The translations under genes and the position numbers were made by a program. This document shows positions 24,862-33,422 of a stretch of 64,000 nucleotides of DNA, piece after piece (position 1 is the first letter of the stretch; every line of letters begins with the position of its first letter). The DNA is from JBFHQE01 sp041592335 (GTDB lineage Bacteria; Pseudomonadota; Gammaproteobacteria; Thiohalobacterales; Thiohalobacteraceae), in assembly GCA_041592335.1 (NCBI GenBank), contig JBFHQE010000013.1, positions 1-64,000 of the forward strand. Direction: 5' to 3'. The notes below the pieces were generated by a model. It was not told where the DNA came from. It did not search any database and saw only the letters and a program-made list of their open reading frames with translations.

Positions 24862-27204
24862 TTAAAAATCAATGCGATACCCCAGTTCCGCAAAGTAGGC
24901 GGAGCGATCCTCGCTGCCAGTGATCAGTTCTTCGGTGGACCATTCACCGCCAAGTTCCAGTTCCAGCCGCATCAATTTACGAATCACGTATTCGGAACGC
25001 AGCGATGTACTGAAAATCCACTGGCTGGTGTCATTGGTATTGTCGCGGTAATCCAGTCGTGCGCGCGGGTTCAGACGCCAGGCACTGTTGTAGGGATAAC
25101 GTGTATTCAGGCTGAGTGACAGGGTGTCCGAGGTTGAAGTGTCGGCATAGCGCAGGCCCAGGATGCTGATGTCGCCTTCCTTCAAGAGACTGCTGCCGAT
25201 CAATTGCACGTTATAGAAATAATCGTTGCCGGTGGCCGGTGTGCCGATCACGCCACCCGATGTCGGCGTGCTGCCAAAGTCCGTAACAGTCACGTCGGCA
25301 TTAACCTGGTACTGCGCCGTTAACGGGTGTGAAAATCCCAGCGAATAAGTGTCGCTGTCAGCGGTGCGGTCTTCGGCCAGGTCATAAATTTCGTCGTCGC
25401 TGAAACTGTCCTGCAGTTCCTTGATGGTGCTGACCGGTTGTCCCTGCAGGGCATTGGTGGAGGTCAGTATCGGGCTTTGCCGCAGGTCGACGGTAGCGTT
25501 CAGCGTGGTGCGGGACGGCAGCGTCCAGTTGCCCAGCATCAGCAGTGTATTGAGCTGGTTGTAATGAATGTCGTAGTCGATCAGCGACAACAGCGACTTG
25601 TTACTGTCGAAGTAACGGACCTCGCCGCCGATGGCGCGGCGATCAATCAGGTCTTCCGTGCGTTGCTCGATCATATAAGCGACAAAATCCCAGGCATTGG
25701 CGAAGGTGCCCATGTCGGCGCTGACACCGTAGAAATAGCGTTCCGGCCCCAGTCCGTCCTGGGTGGAATTGACCGGCAGACCGCTGACCATGTTGAGCCG
25801 CAGCCAGGGCAGACTCTGCCAGCTGAGTAATGCACCATCGAACCGGCCCAGTACGCCGCCGGTACTGCGGGTCTGGCGTCCCAGCCGTGCGGCGAAGCCC
25901 TGGTTGATGTCGCTGATGTCGTAATAAAAACTGCTCAGGCGGCTGTGATGTTCAGCGTCTTCCAGGTAATCATGATCGTAACCGCCGGTGATGCGTGCTT
26001 CGGAGTTCCAGTTGGCGCCTTGCTGACGGGCCGTAAAATCCAGATCGCTGGACAGCATGGATTGGTCAACCTGGTTGCCATCGATATCGGTAACACTGAC
26101 GTCGCGGCGGTAGAACTGCGAAACGCCGCCAAAGAAATCCCAGGGATAATCGCCGTCTTCGGCTTCGGCAAAACCCGGCTGGGCCGCGTCCTGGGCAGTG
26201 GTCAATACCGCCAGACGCTGGCGTACTCTATCGGTCGCCTCGCCATCCGGATATCGGTGCAGGTAGTCTTCATAAATGGCCCGGGCATGCGCGAGCTGGT
26301 TCTTGCGTTCGCGGGCCAGGCCGAGAAATTCCAGCGCATCGCGATGATAGTCGTGACCTTTGTGTTCCAGCAGCTTGGTATAGATGCGAATGGCGCGATC
26401 GTATTCTTCGCTGGCCATGGCCTGGCGCGCATCTTCCATCAGTTGGTCGGCGCGCCCTTCCGCCAGCGGGGGTTGGGTGGGCGTGAATTCACCCGCCAGT
26501 CTGCCGGGTTCGCTGCCCAGGAAGGTGTCCTGGGTCAGTGCAGTCTGTTTCTCTTCCGGGCTGGCACGATCTATCCAGGCCTGGGAATAGCGCTGATTGA
26601 TGAGTTGCAGGGCGGCTTCTGCTTCTTCCATGCTGGTGAAGAACCCCAGCCGCAGCCGGTTCCATTGGCGGCCATCGATTTCCGCGCGGGTGAGATACAG
26701 GGTAAGTTTTCGGCTTCTGAGCGCATCCGGAATGGTGGGACGCTTGATCGGATCCAGCGAAGATGTGAGGTTGATAACGTAATCGCCCGCCGGTTGCTGG
26801 CTTTGTGGAAATTGAATAATCAGGCTGCGTGGGTCGGGGCCGCTTTTAATCGTAAACCCGGACATGCCCGACAGGCGCAATGTCAATCGTGCCTGCGTCC
26901 CGGACAGGCGCTCGTAATTGATTTCACGTAACGGTCGTTCGCTGCTGGCCTTCCAGTTCTTGCGTTCGACAACATTCAATTCAGTGGCGGGATCGGGCGG
27001 TTGCAGCGGTCGCAATTCAACCTGAATCTCATCGCCATGATCTGTCGGCGTATGGGTAAGGTATTGATGCGGTCGCGTGAAGCTGATGCGGATCGCCGGG
27101 TTGCCCTGATCGGTCAGGGCGGTGATGTTGTCGATTTCCTGCGCATGAGTCATGGCTGACAGCAACAGCGTAAATAAAGCAAAAATACCTTTAATGAATT
27201 TCAT
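24862..27204 (-). CDS. Outer-membrane beta-barrel protein with SPOR-like and TPR segments (candidate porin of a porin-cytochrome complex)
   Basis: 780 residues with a Sec signal (MKFIKGIFALFTLLLSAMTHA). Order: an N-terminal AMIN-like beta domain (about 24-150), a SPOR-like stretch (about 165-212, WNRLRLGFFTSMEEAEAALQ), TPR helices (about 245-335, YDRAIRIYTKLLEHKGHDYHRD), and from about 345 to the end alternating amphipathic strands with aromatic girdles, ending YFAELGYRIDF. A terminal Phe after a strand is the usual BAM recognition signal. Inference: a large barrel that could house a cytochrome conduit. It follows the two multihaem cytochrome genes in one operon, 22 bp after its upstream neighbour. 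Confidence 0.78.
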   Translation of the reverse strand: MKFIKGIFALFTLLLSAMTHAQEIDNITALTDQGNPAIRISFTRPHQYLTHTPTDHGDEIQVELRPLQPPDPATELNVVERKNWKASSERPLREINYERLSGTQARLTLRLSGMSGFTIKSGPDPRSLIIQFPQSQQPAGDYVINLTSSLDPIKRPTIPDALRSRKLTLYLTRAEIDGRQWNRLRLGFFTSMEEAEAALQLINQRYSQAWIDRASPEEKQTALTQDTFLGSEPGRLAGEFTPTQPPLAEGRADQLMEDARQAMASEEYDRAIRIYTKLLEHKGHDYHRDALEFLGLARERKNQLAHARAIYEDYLHRYPDGEATDRVRQRLAVLTTAQDAAQPGFAEAEDGDYPWDFFGGVSQFYRRDVSVTDIDGNQVDQSMLSSDLDFTARQQGANWNSEARITGGYDHDYLEDAEHHSRLSSFYYDISDINQGFAARLGRQTRSTGGVLGRFDGALLSWQSLPWLRLNMVSGLPVNSTQDGLGPERYFYGVSADMGTFANAWDFVAYMIEQRTEDLIDRRAIGGEVRYFDSNKSLLSLIDYDIHYNQLNTLLMLGNWTLPSRTTLNATVDLRQSPILTSTNALQGQPVSTIKELQDSFSDDEIYDLAEDRTADSDTYSLGFSHPLTAQYQVNADVTVTDFGSTPTSGGVIGTPATGNDYFYNVQLIGSSLLKEGDISILGLRYADTSTSDTLSLSLNTRYPYNSAWRLNPRARLDYRDNTNDTSQWIFSTSLRSEYVIRKLMRLELELGGEWSTEELITGSEDRSAYFAELGYRIDF

Positions 27205-27226
27205 GCAACGTCATCCATTCACGGGG

Positions 27227-27721
27227 TTAGGGTTCATTGCCGTCGGCAAGCGGGGAAACCAGCACCAGCAGGCCACGAAAATCGTTCTGGGTTTGCAGTT
27301 GCCACTGCATGGTGCGGGTAAAGGAAAGCGTGATATAGGCGCCTGTTGCCAGGTCGCCTTCGTAACTGACGTCCGTCAGCGAAACAACGTCCGCGTGCCT
27401 CGGACGGAATGATTCGCGCTGCCTGAATGCATCCCGGTCGGCGTTACAGGCCACCAGGGGCTGAATCTGTATGCGTAACTCGCGGCCTTGCGCTTGGGGA
27501 AAGTGCGACAGTGTTTGAAACGGGCAGGGAAGACGGATAGCGACAGCGGTCTTTCCGGCTATTTCGGTAATGCGCACGTCCTCCAGCACCCGGTCGCGGA
27601 CCGGTTCCGCGCGGGAAACCGATAGCTGCCACCAGGTCAGGATTGAAATGAACAACAGCGTCGGCACAAACAGCCAGTATTTTCCCTGCTGGGTTTTGAC
27701 GGCCATCGCTAGCGATCCCAT
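27227..27721 (-). CDS. Membrane-anchored AMIN-like domain protein
   Basis: 164 residues: one N-terminal transmembrane helix (YWLFVPTLLFISILTWWQL) followed by a periplasmic beta-rich domain. That domain (about 45-160: VRITEIAGKTAVAIRLPCPF, GRELRIQIQPLVAC, TGAYITLSFTRTMQW, GLLVLVSPL) is similar in order and spacing to residues 24-150 of the downstream porin-like protein. It may dock the barrel or a cytochrome to the inner membrane. No haem motif. The start overlaps the 23-haem cytochrome gene by 13 bp. Confidence 0.6.
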   Translation of the reverse strand: MGSLAMAVKTQQGKYWLFVPTLLFISILTWWQLSVSRAEPVRDRVLEDVRITEIAGKTAVAIRLPCPFQTLSHFPQAQGRELRIQIQPLVACNADRDAFRQRESFRPRHADVVSLTDVSYEGDLATGAYITLSFTRTMQWQLQTQNDFRGLLVLVSPLADGNEP

Positions 27722-29403
27722 GTCCGGGTGCTATGACAGGCACCGCAATCTTCGTTAGTGCGTGGATGTTCACGCGGTTTTCCCTCGGCAACGGTGCCGT
27801 TGTGACAGGAAGCGCAGTTACCCAGCACTTCGTTGTGATCGATGTCGCGCAACGACGTCCAGCTGCGGGTGCGATGGCATGCCGCGCAGTTGTTGGTGGT
27901 CGAGGGATGATTGCCGGGCTTGCCGGTCGCGGTGGTGCCATTGTGACAGGCAGAACAGGCACTGCTTACCGTGCTGTGATCGAAGCTGGCGGGCGTCCAG
28001 GCGCGGGTTGAATGGCAGGCATCGCATTGCGCCGAGGTCGTGATGTGCGACCCGGGTTTTCCGGTGGCGGTGGAACCGTTATGACACTGGTTGCAGCTGC
28101 CGGGTGCTACGTTGTTGTGATCGAACACCGCGGGCGACCAGGCGCGGGTGGTGTGGCAATCGTCACAGGTATTGCCGCTGGGCAGATGCGACACGGGTTT
28201 TCCCGGCGCGGTGCTGTTGTTGTGACAGCTGTAGCAGGTGCCGAGGACATCGAGGTGATCGACTTTCGATGCGGGTGACCAGCTGGTGGTGCGATGACAG
28301 TCTTCGCAGAGATTATTGGTCGAGATATGGCGCGCGTTCTTGCCAGTTGCGGTGGTGCCGTTGTGGCAGGCGGCGCAACTCGCGGTCAGGCTATTGTGAT
28401 CGAAGCGCGCGTTGGCCCAGCTGCTGGTGGTGTGGCAATCGTCACAGGTATTGCCACTGGGCATATGGCCAATATGTTTGCCGGTGGCGGTGGTGCCGTT
28501 ATGACAACTGGCGCAGGTGCCGCGAACGGCGGCATGATCCACGCGTGAAACGGGCGACCAGCGGTTGGTGCGATGGCAATCTTCGCACAGGTTGCTGGTG
28601 CTGATGTGGCGCGCATTTTTACCGGTTGCGGAAGTGCCGTTATGACAGGAAGCGCAATTTGCCGTGACGCTATTGTGATCGAAGTTGACACTGGACCAGT
28701 TGCGGGTGGTATGACAGTCGTCGCACTGGTTTCCGCTGGCGATATGTTGCGCCGGTTTACCACTGGCCATCTGGCCGTTATGACAACTGCCGCAAGTGCC
28801 CTGTACCGCGCTGTGATCCACGCGTGAGACCCGGCTCCATTGTTGCGTGGTATGGCAATCCTGGCACTGGTTGGTGGTGGCAATGTGTTGCGCGGGTTTG
28901 CCGCTTGCGGTACTGCCGTTGTGACAACTGGTGCAATTGCCGCTGATGCTGCTGTGATCGAAGCGGGCGTTGGACCAGGTGTTGGTGCTGTGACAGTCGC
29001 TGCACAGATTACTGCTTTGCACATGACTGGCGGTTTTCCCGGTGGCCTGGGTGCCATTGTGGCAACTGCCGCAGCTGCCGCGTACTTCAAAGTGGTCAAG
29101 ACGTGTTACCTGCGACCAGGTATTAACCGTGTGGCAGGACTCGCAGTTGTCGCTGCTGCTGATGTGGTCAATGGACTTGGGCGAGGCATTGCTGCGGCTG
29201 CCGCTGATGTGACAGGACTGACAGGCGGTTGGCGTACCCTGGAACACGCCACCGGCATGACAGCTTTCACAATCGGCGGAACGGTGCGCGCCGGTCAAGG
29301 GGAAGCCGCTGCTGAAGTGGTCGAAGGTCTCGGCCGCCGACGCGGGCAGGGTGAGGCTTAGCAGCAACAGGAATATGCCGGTAATTAAACGATGCGGTTT
29401 CAT
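27709..29403 (-). CDS. Multihaem cytochrome c with 23 CxxCH sites
   Basis: 564 residues with a Sec signal (MKPHRLITGIFLLLLSLTLPASAAE). I count 23 CxxCH motifs. The body is built from a repeat of about 46 residues, each carrying two haem sites: CxxCHNGxxAxGKxxxH followed by xxCxDCHxTxxWSxxxxDH. Regularly spaced histidines (FDH, VDH, GKPxxH) can supply distal ligands. Such chains act as electron wires. It is exported; whether it stays in the periplasm or reaches the surface through the barrel is not decided by sequence. Its start overlaps the stop of the 21-haem gene by 4 bp (ATGA). Confidence 0.9.
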   Translation of the reverse strand: MKPHRLITGIFLLLLSLTLPASAAETFDHFSSGFPLTGAHRSADCESCHAGGVFQGTPTACQSCHISGSRSNASPKSIDHISSSDNCESCHTVNTWSQVTRLDHFEVRGSCGSCHNGTQATGKTASHVQSSNLCSDCHSTNTWSNARFDHSSISGNCTSCHNGSTASGKPAQHIATTNQCQDCHTTQQWSRVSRVDHSAVQGTCGSCHNGQMASGKPAQHIASGNQCDDCHTTRNWSSVNFDHNSVTANCASCHNGTSATGKNARHISTSNLCEDCHRTNRWSPVSRVDHAAVRGTCASCHNGTTATGKHIGHMPSGNTCDDCHTTSSWANARFDHNSLTASCAACHNGTTATGKNARHISTNNLCEDCHRTTSWSPASKVDHLDVLGTCYSCHNNSTAPGKPVSHLPSGNTCDDCHTTRAWSPAVFDHNNVAPGSCNQCHNGSTATGKPGSHITTSAQCDACHSTRAWTPASFDHSTVSSACSACHNGTTATGKPGNHPSTTNNCAACHRTRSWTSLRDIDHNEVLGNCASCHNGTVAEGKPREHPRTNEDCGACHSTRTWDR

Positions 29404-30947
29404 CGGGGCATCCTCACTTCACGGAAATTACGTTCGTTATGGCAGCGCTGGCAGTTCTGGCCAAAGCGGCCGCGATGGACATCGTCCTGCTGGTGACAGC
29501 CGTTGCAGTTATTGGGTAGTGCAATGGAGTCTTTCACCGGTGTGCGATGACAGCTCTTGCAGGCCAGGCCGTCATGCTTGCCCTTGAGCTCGAAATCAGT
29601 CTGCTGGTTATGGTCGAAACGCCAGTAGTTCCAGCCATTGGGGTTGTGGCACTGGTTGCAGTTGGGGCCCAGCGTCTGTTTGTGTGTGTCATCGGCTTCA
29701 TGACAATCCACGCAGGCCAGTGGCGCATCGCGGAATTCACCGGACAGGTGACAGGATTCGCAGGACAGGGTTGCGTGCAGGCCGATCAGTGGCAGTCGCG
29801 CCAGGTCGTGATCGAAAACAACCTGCTCACCCCAGCCGCTTTCCCGGTGACAACGCTGGCAGTTGTCGCCCAGCTGGTTGTTATGCGTGTCATCGTCGCG
29901 GTGGCAGCCGATACAGGCGCTATCGAGTTTGTCCTGGTAAACATCACCGCTATGGCAGGCGGTGCAGGCCAGGCTCTCATGTTCGCCGCGAAGCGGAAAA
30001 TCAGTGTCTTTGTGATCGAAGGATGTGTTTGACCATTTACGCGTGCCGTGACAGCTGTCGCACTCCTTGCCGTTGCGTCCCAGGTGCACATCTTCATTGC
30101 GGTGACAGCTATAGCAGGTACGCACCTGCCGGGTGGGTTTGTCATCGATGCTGTGGCAGGCATTGCAGCCGGGTTTGCGATGGGCGTTCTTCAAGGGAAA
30201 GTCCGTCTCCCGGTCGTGGTCGAAATCAATCTCGGTCCATTTATTTGTACTGTGGCAATCGTCGCATTGTTTGCCGAAGCGACCGGCATGCACGTCATTA
30301 ATGGCATGGCAGCTGTTACAGCTGGCAGGCGTCTCCTGGTACTGGTTGTTGATATGACAACTGGCGCAGGCGACGTCCCGGTGCTGGCCGGCAAGCGGAA
30401 AGTCGGTATCGTCGTGATCGAAACGGGTGTTTTTCCAGCCCTGGCTGTCATGGCAATCGCCGCAGGCTTCGCCCAGTTTTCCCCGGTGGACATCCTTTTT
30501 TTCATGGCAGCTAAAGCAATCAGCGCTGGCTTCCCGGTATTTTTTATCGCGTGCATGACAGGCGCTGCAGGGTTGTTGCCGATGCGCATGACGCAGTTCG
30601 AAGTCGGTCTGGTTATGATCGAAGGTCAGGGGATTGAACTGAACAATGTCCGCCTGGCGCCCGCGATGTTCGCCATGACAGGTTTTACAGTCGACGTTGT
30701 TGCTGTCGGGGATATGGCTGTGGAAACCTTCCTTGGCAGTAATGTCGGCAGCGATGTCATCGTGGCAATCCAGGCAGAGCTGGCGCTGGGTCTGTTTGCC
30801 GAAACGGGTGTGGCAGCGAGTGCATTCAGTTTCGTATTCGGCATGACCCTCGATCACCTTGCCCGGCATGATCAGGGTTTCCAGGTTTGCCGAGGCCGTC
30901 ATGGAGCAGAGCGCGAGCGTCATCGAGAGCAGGATCCTAGTAAACAT
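29400..30947 (-). CDS. Multihaem cytochrome c with 21 CxxCH sites
   Basis: 515 residues from the ATG at 30947, with a Sec signal MFTRILLSMTLALCSMTASA. I count 21 CxxCH motifs in repeats of the type DVHxGxxGxxCxxCHxxxxWxxxxFDHxxTDFPLxGxHxxxxCxxCH. The repeat differs from that of the 23-haem protein, so the two are related but not recent duplicates. The longer upstream frame (to 31142) overlaps the cytochrome b gene and has no signal peptide, so the later start is used. The start lies inside the last codons of that gene (11-bp overlap). Role inferred: the second half of a transmembrane electron conduit. Confidence 0.9.
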   Translation of the reverse strand: MFTRILLSMTLALCSMTASANLETLIMPGKVIEGHAEYETECTRCHTRFGKQTQRQLCLDCHDDIAADITAKEGFHSHIPDSNNVDCKTCHGEHRGRQADIVQFNPLTFDHNQTDFELRHAHRQQPCSACHARDKKYREASADCFSCHEKKDVHRGKLGEACGDCHDSQGWKNTRFDHDDTDFPLAGQHRDVACASCHINNQYQETPASCNSCHAINDVHAGRFGKQCDDCHSTNKWTEIDFDHDRETDFPLKNAHRKPGCNACHSIDDKPTRQVRTCYSCHRNEDVHLGRNGKECDSCHGTRKWSNTSFDHKDTDFPLRGEHESLACTACHSGDVYQDKLDSACIGCHRDDDTHNNQLGDNCQRCHRESGWGEQVVFDHDLARLPLIGLHATLSCESCHLSGEFRDAPLACVDCHEADDTHKQTLGPNCNQCHNPNGWNYWRFDHNQQTDFELKGKHDGLACKSCHRTPVKDSIALPNNCNGCHQQDDVHRGRFGQNCQRCHNERNFREVRMPR

Positions 30948-31851
30948 GCACGGCGAAGACATGAACGAAGCCGGAGATAACCAGCATGATGAAGAGGGGC
31001 AGATGGAACAGATGCCAGAGCGCGAACAGCCGTTCATAGAAAGTGAATTCGGCGATCTTGCGGCTGTTTTCCAGGTATGCGCGGGCATGCGCCAGTAACT
31101 GGTGTTGCAGCTCACGTGCTTCGCCACCCGGGAGGCTGGCAACCGCGCGCTGGATATCGCGACGTAACCGGATGTGCGTCAGCCAGTTACGCGGGCCGAT
31201 ACTGAGATACCGCCACAGGCTCTGCAGCAGATGGCGCGGTTCTTCGCGCACATGGGTTTCAAGTTGCTGCAACCGTTGCAGCAACGCGGGCAGCTGGGCG
31301 AGTCGTTCGGTCAGGGATTCCGCGAGGATCGCTGAGTGGGCGGTGAGTTCCGCCAGGCTGGTTTTACTGCCATAGAGGCCATGATGGATGCGCTTGTAAA
31401 CATACCGGCCGATCAGGCCACTGCTGGCAACAACCAGCATACACACCAGTGCCACGTTGCTGTTCGTCGAGCCCCAGCTAAAACCGCTATGAAACAGGAT
31501 TAATGTCGGTCCCAGAATACCGAGCATCATGTGCAGCCGGAATGACCAGGCAATAGGTCCCAGCACACGCAGCGCCTTGATGCGTTTACGCAGCGGATAC
31601 ACCAGTAGCAGCAACATCATGCTGCCACCAATGATGCCAAGGTAATAACCCACGCCGGTTTCGGCGTTAAAGGGTTGCCGGTCGCGATTCAACCAGCCAA
31701 GGGCAAGCAGGGCGGCAATGCCGAAATAGGACAGCAGCACGCCCAGGTGCAGCACCCTCGGCTGGTAATTTCTTATCAACTGATTGAGACGTACCGGATC
31801 CGCCGGACCCGGACGGCGAACATACGCCGGTGACGCTATGGCCTCCATCAA
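30937..31851 (-). CDS. Integral membrane b-type cytochrome-like protein
   Basis: 304 residues with about six hydrophobic helices. Conserved-looking histidines sit within or near helices (SFRLHMMLGILGPTLILFHSGFSW, FALWHLFHLPLFIMLVISGFVHVFAVHVY) in the pattern seen in di-haem membrane cytochromes. A long cytosolic or periplasmic helical loop (about 165-260, rich in Leu, Gln and Arg) separates the helix groups. As first gene of the operon encoding two giant cytochromes c and a barrel, it is the likely link between the quinone pool and the conduit. The haem is inferred from the histidines, not shown. Confidence 0.7.
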   Translation of the reverse strand: MMEAIASPAYVRRPGPADPVRLNQLIRNYQPRVLHLGVLLSYFGIAALLALGWLNRDRQPFNAETGVGYYLGIIGGSMMLLLLVYPLRKRIKALRVLGPIAWSFRLHMMLGILGPTLILFHSGFSWGSTNSNVALVCMLVVASSGLIGRYVYKRIHHGLYGSKTSLAELTAHSAILAESLTERLAQLPALLQRLQQLETHVREEPRHLLQSLWRYLSIGPRNWLTHIRLRRDIQRAVASLPGGEARELQHQLLAHARAYLENSRKIAEFTFYERLFALWHLFHLPLFIMLVISGFVHVFAVHVY

Positions 31852-31913
31852 TTACCCCGTGTGTTGTGTTGAACGCTTGACTCCGCGGCGTCGCGGTCGA
31901 TAGCGTAACAATA

Positions 31914-31933
31914 ATTGGGAAAAAAATCCCAAT
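31914..31933. promoter_or_regulatory. 7-6-7 inverted repeat, copy 1 (divergent promoter region)
   Basis: ATTGGGA-AAAAAA-TCCCAAT, perfect arms with a 6-base spacer, in the 124- to 154-bp region between the cytochrome operon and the divergent oxidoreductase. The flanks also carry the direct repeat AATAATTG on each side. Candidate operator for one or both promoters. Confidence 0.6.
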
Positions 31934-32005
31934 AATTGAACCCGGTCACATTTCGGGCATTCTCTTTAAGCCATTATGAATGCGTCATCTGGAGCACAGG
32001 AAATC

Positions 32006-33298
32006 ATGCAATTGGCGGTCTATTCGATTCCTATCATATTGATATTTATATGGTATGTGAGCGTTCAGATGCTTGCGAACCGGCGTGCGCTGGCGCAGAA
32101 ACAGGCAGCGGTGGAGGCCGGTCTGACCGAACCGGCATCGCTACATCCCTTGCTCGACCCGACCAAATGCGTGGGTTGCGGCAGTTGCGTCAACGCCTGC
32201 CCGGAAGGGAATGTGCTGGGGCTGATCGATCGCAAGGCGCACCTCATCAATCCAACCCACTGCATCGGGCACGGCGCCTGTCGACTCGCCTGTCCGATGG
32301 GGGCGATCACGCTTGTATTCGGCACCGAAAAACGCGGCGTGGACATCCCGCATGTGGACCAGCGTTTCGAAACCAATGTGCCGGGTCTGTTTATCGCGGG
32401 TGAACTGGGTGGCATGGGATTGATTGGTAATGCGGTGGAACAGGGCAGGCAGGCGGTCGAGGCCATAGCAAAACGAGACAAGTCCAATGAGAAAGACCTG
32501 CTCGACCTGGTGATCGTCGGCGCCGGACCGGCGGGATTATCCGCATCGTTGGCGGCAAAGGAAAAGGGCCTGCGCTTCAGGACACTGGATCAGGAAACAC
32601 TGGGTGGCACGGTGGCGCACTTCCCTCGCGGCAAGCTGGTCATGACCCGCCCCGTAACCTTGCCACTGGTGGGCAAAGTTAAGTTTACCGAAATCAGTAA
32701 GGAACAACTGCTCGACTTCTGGACTCGCGTGGTGGATGAAACGGGGCTGGAAATCAATTTCAATGAACGCGTGGACAAGATCGAGCCGAACGCGACCGGT
32801 TTTAACGTGACATCGCCGCAGGCAACATATCGAACCCGCGCGGTGTTACTGGCGATCGGCCGACGAGGTACGCCGCGTAAACTGGACGTGCCGGGCGAGG
32901 AATTAAACAAGGTCGTGTATCGCCTGATCGACGCGGAACAGTATCGTGGTCAGCAGGTACTGGTGGTAGGCGGTGGCGACAGTGCGCTGGAAGCGGCGGC
33001 CAGCGTGGCGGAACAACCCGGTACAACAGTGACACTCTCTTATCGTTCAGGTGGTTTTAGTCGCGCCAAGGAAAAAAACCGCCAGCGGATCGCGGCGGCC
33101 GAGGCTGCCGGGCGCCTGACCGTGCTATTTAATTCCAATGTAAAGCAGATTACGGAACACCAGGTGACACTCGACCAGGAAGGCAAGGTAATCGAGTTGG
33201 CCAACGACGCGGTGATTATATCCGCGGGCGGTATTCTGCCGACCGGTTTTCTCAAGTCCATCGGTGTGAGCGTGGAGACCAAGCATGGTACGGCCTAG
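32006..33298 (+). CDS. Ferredoxin-FAD/NAD(P) oxidoreductase
   Basis: About 430 residues. One N-terminal membrane helix (VYSIPIILIFIWYVSVQML) is followed by a two-cluster ferredoxin domain (CVGCGSCVNACP and CIGHGACRLACP). The second cluster has His where the second Cys is expected. A flavoprotein of the thioredoxin-reductase-like type follows, with a FAD motif VIVGAGPAGLSASLAAKEKG and an NAD(P) motif VLVVGGGDSALEAAASVA. No redox-active CxxC pair is seen between them, unlike true thioredoxin reductase. It diverges from the cytochrome operon and probably links NAD(P)H or ferredoxin to that chain. AGGA before the ATG at 32006 favours this start over 31976. Confidence 0.82.
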   Translation: MQLAVYSIPIILIFIWYVSVQMLANRRALAQKQAAVEAGLTEPASLHPLLDPTKCVGCGSCVNACPEGNVLGLIDRKAHLINPTHCIGHGACRLACPMGAITLVFGTEKRGVDIPHVDQRFETNVPGLFIAGELGGMGLIGNAVEQGRQAVEAIAKRDKSNEKDLLDLVIVGAGPAGLSASLAAKEKGLRFRTLDQETLGGTVAHFPRGKLVMTRPVTLPLVGKVKFTEISKEQLLDFWTRVVDETGLEINFNERVDKIEPNATGFNVTSPQATYRTRAVLLAIGRRGTPRKLDVPGEELNKVVYRLIDAEQYRGQQVLVVGGGDSALEAAASVAEQPGTTVTLSYRSGGFSRAKEKNRQRIAAAEAAGRLTVLFNSNVKQITEHQVTLDQEGKVIELANDAVIISAGGILPTGFLKSIGVSVETKHGTA

Positions 33299-33315
33299 CC
33301 ATCTGTTTATATTTT

Positions 33316-33403
33316 CGTCATTCCAGCGTAGGCCGGACAAAAGCGGTAGCGTTGAACGCCCTCAGGGCGGCCCGAAGGGTGAGCGAAGCGAATCATCCAG
33401 GGG
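33316..33403 (+). repeat. Dispersed 88-bp repeat, copy 1
   Basis: Starts CGTCATTCCAGCGTAGG, runs through AAAAGCGGTAGCGTTGAACG and GGCGGCCCGAAGGG, and ends ATCCAGGGG. A near-identical inverted copy lies at 54017-54105. It sits between the oxidoreductase stop and the ankyrin gene start, and happens to be read in frame with the latter. Confidence 0.85.
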
Positions 33404-33422
33404 CGTTTGGTTTTTGTTTTTA

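Noticed and set aside
27733..30980. Long plus-strand open frames opposite the multihaem genes
   Set aside because: They mirror the repetitive CxxCH coding on the other strand, and their translations are Ala/Val/Gly or Arg/Cys-rich repeats without domains.
30948..31142. Upstream extension of the 21-haem cytochrome frame
   Set aside because: It overlaps the cytochrome b-like gene in another frame and lacks a signal peptide; the Sec signal begins at 30947.
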